Positions 59,449 to 64,000 of a DNA stretch of 64,000 bases are shown piece after piece (position 1 is the first letter of the stretch; every line of letters starts with the position of its first letter). This DNA is from Codonopsis lanceolata (taxonomy: Eukaryota > Streptophyta > Magnoliopsida > Asterales > Campanulaceae): contig CM028377.1 in assembly GCA_013146195.2 (NCBI GenBank), positions 100,648,435-100,712,434 on the forward strand, written 5' to 3'. The position numbers and the translations under genes are program-made. The notes beneath the pieces were generated by a model. That model was not told where the DNA came from. It did not search any database and was given only the letters and a program-made list of their open reading frames with translations.

Positions 59449-61020
59449 ATGTCGACTTTAACGCGTAGATTAGATAGACAAGGAGTACTTCAATTGTTAA
59501 CAAGAGTAGCATTTACATCCCTTAGATTCTTTGTTTCTGAAGCAACTCCTCAAAGAGATCCCTTCAAGTTTACTAGCCTCTTACGACGATGTGGAGGTAC
59601 CAAAAGTATTAGGAGAGTTCATGCTTGGATCATTGTTGGAGGTTACGAACGAAACCCAATCGTCGCTACAAAGCTTGTTGGCAAGTATGCTGAGATGGGT
59701 AGCTCAAACTTGGTAGATGCACGGAAGGTGTTTGATAATTTGCCTGATAGATGTGTTTTCTTGTGTAATATGATGATTCAAGCCTATGCAAATATGGGTC
59801 CCGCCCTGGAAGCCCTAAATATTTATGTAGAGATGTGTCGGAGATCAATTCTTGCCAATGAATATACATTTACATTTGTGCTCAAGGCTTTTGGTGCTAT
59901 GAAAGATGGAGAGACGGGTTCAGTTATACATGGGAATGCCGTTAAATATGGATTTGTTTCTAATGTCTTCGTTGGGAATGCTCTTGTAGCATTTTATGCC
60001 AAATGTGAAGATATTGAAGCATCTAGGAGAGTGTTTGATGAAATCCCCCAAAAGGACCTTGTGAGTTGGAATTCTCTCATTGCGGGATACACTAGCAAAG
60101 AGCACATGGAAGAAGCTCTTGGGGTTTTTCATAAGTTGCTACGTGATGGCTCTATCTGTGGGCCCGACTATGCTACTCTTGTTACCATTCTTCCTGCTTG
60201 TGCTCAAGAAGTGGCCATCCAAGAAGGCTTATGGATCCACTCTTACATCATAAAGACAGGCTTGAAAGTTGATGCTGCACTGGGCAGTGGTCTCATCTCC
60301 ATGTATGGAAATTGTGGCCATTTAAATCGTGCGCGCTATTTGTTTGATCAAATTCATGAAAAAACGATCATTCTCTGGAATGCAATCATTAGGTGTTATG
60401 GGATGCATGGCAACGCAGAGGAGGCACTGATGTTATTTTCACGATTTTTAGAAAGTGGTTTACGTCCAGATGGGATCATATTTTTATGTTTATTGTCAGC
60501 ATGCAGTCATGCGGGGATGGTTGCAAAAGGTAGAGAAATTTTTAAAAGAATGGTAGATTACGGTGTTGGGAGGGGCAACGAACATTATGCTTGCATGGTG
60601 GACCTCCTAGGGCGAGCTGGATTTCTCCTTGAGGCTGTCGAGTTAATTGAAACTATGCCTATGCAGCCAGGGAAGGATGTATATGGTGCGTTGCTCACTG
60701 CTTGCAGAATGCATAATAACATAGAACTTGCTGAAGATGTTGCAGAGAAGTTGTTTCAGTTGGATCCTAATAGGGCTGGTGGATATATGACCCTTGCGAA
60801 GATGTATGAAGATGCTGGGAGGTGGGAGGAGGCAGCAACAGTGAGGAAGGTGATGAGAGATAATAATGTCAAGAAAGCTTTTGGATGTAGCTCAGTTGAG
60901 GTGGATCGTGTTTTCCACATTTTTGGAGTGGAGGATGAGGCTCATCCAATGACAATGCAAATTTTTGATGCACTTGAAACGCTGTATAAGGCTATGGGAG
61001 AAGAGTTGGTAACGACTTGA
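59449..61020 (+). CDS. PLS-class pentatricopeptide repeat protein, E/E+ type
   Basis: The 523-codon frame is intact and intronless, as usual for plant PPR genes. These proteins bind specific RNA in mitochondria or plastids for editing, splicing or processing. The N-terminus (MSTLTRRLDRQGVLQLLTRV) is basic, with Ser/Thr and no acidic cluster, fitting an organelle-targeting peptide. PPR units follow from about residue 36, with clear P, L and S types (GNALVAFYAKCEDIEASRRV, DLVSWNSLIAGYTSKEHMEE, LGSGLISMYGNCGHLNRARY, TIILWNAIIRCYGMHGNAEE). An E motif (about 410-475) and E+ motif (about 476-510, SSVEVDRVFHIFGVEDEAHP) end the protein; no DYW deaminase domain is present. The start is the first in-frame ATG. 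The upstream 110 bp lead straight into the Mutator element. The orthologue could not be named. Confidence 0.93.
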   Translation: MSTLTRRLDRQGVLQLLTRVAFTSLRFFVSEATPQRDPFKFTSLLRRCGGTKSIRRVHAWIIVGGYERNPIVATKLVGKYAEMGSSNLVDARKVFDNLPDRCVFLCNMMIQAYANMGPALEALNIYVEMCRRSILANEYTFTFVLKAFGAMKDGETGSVIHGNAVKYGFVSNVFVGNALVAFYAKCEDIEASRRVFDEIPQKDLVSWNSLIAGYTSKEHMEEALGVFHKLLRDGSICGPDYATLVTILPACAQEVAIQEGLWIHSYIIKTGLKVDAALGSGLISMYGNCGHLNRARYLFDQIHEKTIILWNAIIRCYGMHGNAEEALMLFSRFLESGLRPDGIIFLCLLSACSHAGMVAKGREIFKRMVDYGVGRGNEHYACMVDLLGRAGFLLEAVELIETMPMQPGKDVYGALLTACRMHNNIELAEDVAEKLFQLDPNRAGGYMTLAKMYEDAGRWEEAATVRKVMRDNNVKKAFGCSSVEVDRVFHIFGVEDEAHPMTMQIFDALETLYKAMGEELVTT

Positions 61021-61252
61021 TGGTATCGATTTTGAGAGTAAGGTATGTTCGTAGATTTCAGAACTATTTGACTTTTAACTTCTTTTCAGAAAGCTGGGTA
61101 CTTCTGTGTTGTTCAATTTGGAAACAAGTTTATGCTTCAGTCTTGTTTTAGGAAAAGCTAAAAATATGGCCAACGTACTATTTCCCAGCTATGGTGTTCC
61201 ACATGGACCACATCCAACTAAAATTCAGATAGAATTGCACAAGTTACTCATT
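61021..61252. other. 3' flank of the PPR gene
   Basis: Presumed 3' UTR. An open stretch from 61106 to 61336 (starting MLFNLETSLCFSL) runs into the TIR of the next element and is not called as a gene. Confidence 0.4.
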
Positions 61253-61497
61253 TTAGCCATATTGGCAAACAACCATTTAAAAGTTGAAAAGATTATGCTG
61301 GTGAGTATGGGCCCATTTGACCTTCCAGGTGGATAAAATATACAAGTTTAAAAATCTTTTTTTCACTCTATTATTTACTTAATTATTTTTTAACTCACTT
61401 TCTTTTCCCTTTATTTCTTTTTGCCCTCCATTCATCCATGGCCACTATAGAACCCATAGCCATACAACAACCAACTCATACAGAAAGAAAAAAAAAC

Positions 61498-61548
<51 letters not shown>

Positions 61549-62140
61549 TGGCAAAGGTATAAGGGTGTATGGGGGAGGAAGGGAAGGTTGAGTTAGAGTC
61601 TTAGAGAGAGATTTCTGTGGAGTGGGGTAGGGTATCCATGACCTCTGCAATCCTTATAGAGAACGTTATTATTTCCTTTAGTGAATACTTGATTTTTTTT
61701 AACATATGTTATTTCATTTAGGAATATGTTATCACAACCTCACTAAAGGGAATAAAATTTGCTGACATTACAGCCATCAGATGCTTTACATCAATGGGGT
61801 GGAACACTCTTGGCTATCAATTGCAGGTAATGCACAATGTTTTGATTGCAGAGGTTTCAATGCCATGTGTAGGAGACAGGGGAGTTAGAGGGGAGAGAGA
61901 GATTCTTGGTGGGGGCAATCAATGTAATTGTGAATCTTTGATAAAAAAGAAAAAGAAAAAAAGACAGAAGAGCAATAAAAAAAAATGAAAGAAAAAAGAA
62001 TGTATATATGATATATTCTCTTTATTTCTTTATTATTTTGATTGCTTTATTATTCTACCTGGAAGGTCACATGGGTCCAAACGTTTCATATCAGTATGCC
62101 AGTGAAGTATTTGGATGGCCGTTTGCTGAAACAGCTAGCA
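61253..62140. mobile_element. small TIR element downstream of the PPR gene
   Basis: About 85-bp imperfect inverted ends. The left has GGCAAACAACCATTTAAA and CCATTTGACCTTCCAGGT. The right, as reverse complement, has AGCAAACGGCCATCCAAA and CCATGTGACCTTCCAGGT. The interior holds (TA)n at 61505-61531 and (GA)n at 61530-61549. No transposase. Boundaries are approximate. Confidence 0.6.
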
Positions 62141-64000
62141 TGAAAGCGAGCCAAATTGTTGTAGGACAGAATTAGGACATGTTGAGTGAATTTTGAAAGT
62201 TCATATTTTGTAGATTTGAGAAAAAGTATATAATTTAGCATCTCTAGTAGTATTATGAGTATTGGTAGAAGTAATTAGGTTAGTTTCCTAATAGAACTAG
62301 TGGTATCAATACTGCTATTTACTTAATAGTAGTAGTTGTTTTAAATTAGTTTACTTTTCCACAAGTACTAAGAGGATACCTATAAAATATAAATACCCTA
62401 TTATTCTAGACTATTCATATTATTCACTAAAATTACTTTGTTTTCTCTACACCTTCTGTGTGTGAAGCATTCCTAGGCTCCTAGCCTTTTCAGCCATTAC
62501 CCTTCCGGGAGTATGTGTGGAATCTCTCTGGATTTAATCGAAATTCCGTAACGTCACAGATAATATTTTTAAAATATGGTATGATGGGGAAAAATCTTGG
62601 CTGGGAAGTGGAAATATTAGGCCAACCATATTTGTAGTTTATCCCTTTCCACAATTGTGCTGAAGCTGAAATGGCATTGGTCCTAAAGCATTTAAATACC
62701 TCGAAGAATAACTTTTCTATTTTATGGAACAGATGTATTTCTTGGCCCCTGAAAGAGAGAAATATAGAGAAGAGGAGAGAAAAGGGGACAAAAAACAAAA
62801 ATCCAAATCAAGGTGGTCAGGTGATTGTCAATGTATTCTGCTGCTGATGTTCTGTTTTGTGGCTCTCATGTCATGGTGTCTGGATGCTTGTAAGTTGTAA
62901 CTTGTCCATCTATCCCAAAATAAGTGTCAGTATCTCAAAACTCTCCAATGACCTGTTTACTTTTGCTAAAACAACTGCTTTAAATAGGACCAACAAGTAA
63001 ATAAAATACTAGAATGCATATCAAATCATGTAGCCTTCATAGTAGTTAGGTATTGAACTGGAAAGTGAGAACAAAAGCCCTTACACCTCTGAAAACTTGG
63101 CACTCGGTTTTGTGGATGGACCAAATGGAATGAGCGGCAGTCGGCACTCACTTTTGGGTCCTATAAGTAGTATGTCTGATATATGTTATTTGTAAGAAAG
63201 GCTATATGAAGTTACTATTGCTTTTGTAGGAGTGAAAATGCTGCAAAGGTTACAAAAGAAAAGGAGCTATACAGCGCACCCAATCAGTTGGACATCTCAA
63301 TTTGAAATCCCTGAATGTGCTGCCAGTAAGCAGCTCACATATGACACTGATTTAGTAATTTCAGCTGATGCATTGCGTGTAATGATAGGAAGAATACTGC
63401 TGAGTAGCTGTTAGGAGTCCGTGAAAACTGAACCGGCTGCTACTGCCGGAAAGAGAATGCCTACGTGAAGAGTGTGGATAGTTGCAGGCTCGCAGGCCGC
63501 AGCTGTACCCACGGCCACGGCCACCAAATAAATAGCTGATTGCTGCGCCTGAAGACACAACACTAAGCAGTAAGCAGGTCGATATATGCGCTGCAAACTA
63601 CTCTGTTTGTTTCACGGAAAATGACTTATGGATTCATTTTCCGTAAGTCATTTTCAAATGTTTGAGCACCCCTCCACCCCCTTCCACAATGACACATATT
63701 TACATATACGTACAATATTTCACTCAACAAATAAATTGTTAAGAAATACAAATTGAGTTTGTGCACACTATTTATAAATTATAATTTTAATAAATACTCA
63801 CATCCTAAACTTAGTGTCAACTATATTATTTAGGAACGTCTCAAATATTGTTTATTTCCTTTTTTAAAACGTTTTTTCATATCAGTTATCAATTTTTTTT
63901 ATTTGTATTTGTCAGATTGAAAAAAATGGACGAAATTGATTTGACATAATAATGATAAATTGAGGGTTACTAAAAGAAAATTACTTAAAGTTCAACACTA
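62141..64000. other. non-coding tail of the window with LTR-like sequence
   Basis: 62157-62470 looks LTR-like: it starts TGTTGTAGGACAG and has CCTATAAAATATAAATACCC near 62378, but no right boundary was found. At 63604-63655 an inverted motif GAAAATGACTTA ... TAAGTCATTTTC resembles one near 36253. A short open stretch at 63232-63414 has no recognisable domain. Confidence 0.4.

Noticed and set aside
61106..61336. 76-codon open stretch after the PPR gene as a separate small protein
   Set aside because: Its second half lies in a transposon terminal inverted repeat; coding capacity looks accidental.
63232..63414. 60-codon open stretch near the right edge as a gene
   Set aside because: No family resemblance and no supporting exon structure.

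Overview
This 64 kb window is plant nuclear DNA, most likely from a eudicot. It is AT-rich, has introns with GT/AG borders, and is crowded with plant transposable elements. Only three host genes are well supported. A short two-exon IQD-type calmodulin-binding gene lies on the minus strand (4042-4855). A four-exon PIP2-type plasma-membrane aquaporin lies on the minus strand (28423-32557). An intact single-exon PLS-class pentatricopeptide repeat (PPR) gene lies on the plus strand (59449-61020). The rest is mobile-element sequence at various stages of decay. There is one 100-N assembly gap at 7446-7545.

Layout, left to right. 1-3453 is the 3' part of a decayed Ty1/copia element with its 3' LTR. 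3489-6899 holds copies of a non-autonomous, Mutator-like family whose members each carry a different internal minisatellite; the IQD gene sits between them. 7546-12896 is a badly decayed minus-strand Sirevirus-like copia element with its 5' LTR and primer-binding site. It abuts an L1-type LINE (about 12897-20030), which is itself split by a solo LTR with an exact 5-bp target duplication. 20031-24866 is a transposon nest: a CACTA end, a fragment of the large Mutator's right end, and a hAT-like element containing two Mutator-like elements, which in turn contain MITEs and a 116-bp foldback. 25046-25430 is a small Helitron. The aquaporin follows; its 3-kb first intron contains a tandem duplication and two MITEs.

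33-52 kb is gene-poor. It holds MITEs, a 656-bp hAT element, a 2.2-kb element with about 90-bp terminal inverted repeats (TIRs), a truncated copia gag next to a long ATT microsatellite, an inverted LTR pair, a solo LTR with exact target duplication, and a 1.5-kb Pack-MULE-like element carrying a 189-codon open frame.

The most striking object is a 6393-bp Mutator-like transposon at 52939-59331, flanked by 9-bp target duplications (one mismatch). It carries two convergent gene units: a plant mobile domain (PMD) gene on the plus strand, and a FAR1/MULE transposase with an OTU-type cysteine protease on the minus strand. Just inside each end is an array of a 24-30 bp motif, and the two arrays are mirror images. 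All its genes are broken by small lesions. It sits about 110 bp upstream of the PPR start codon, so the PPR promoter or leader may include or abut transposon DNA.

The three host genes are functionally unrelated: calcium/calmodulin signalling, water transport and organelle RNA processing. The window is best read as a repeat-rich intergenic landscape with three embedded genes.
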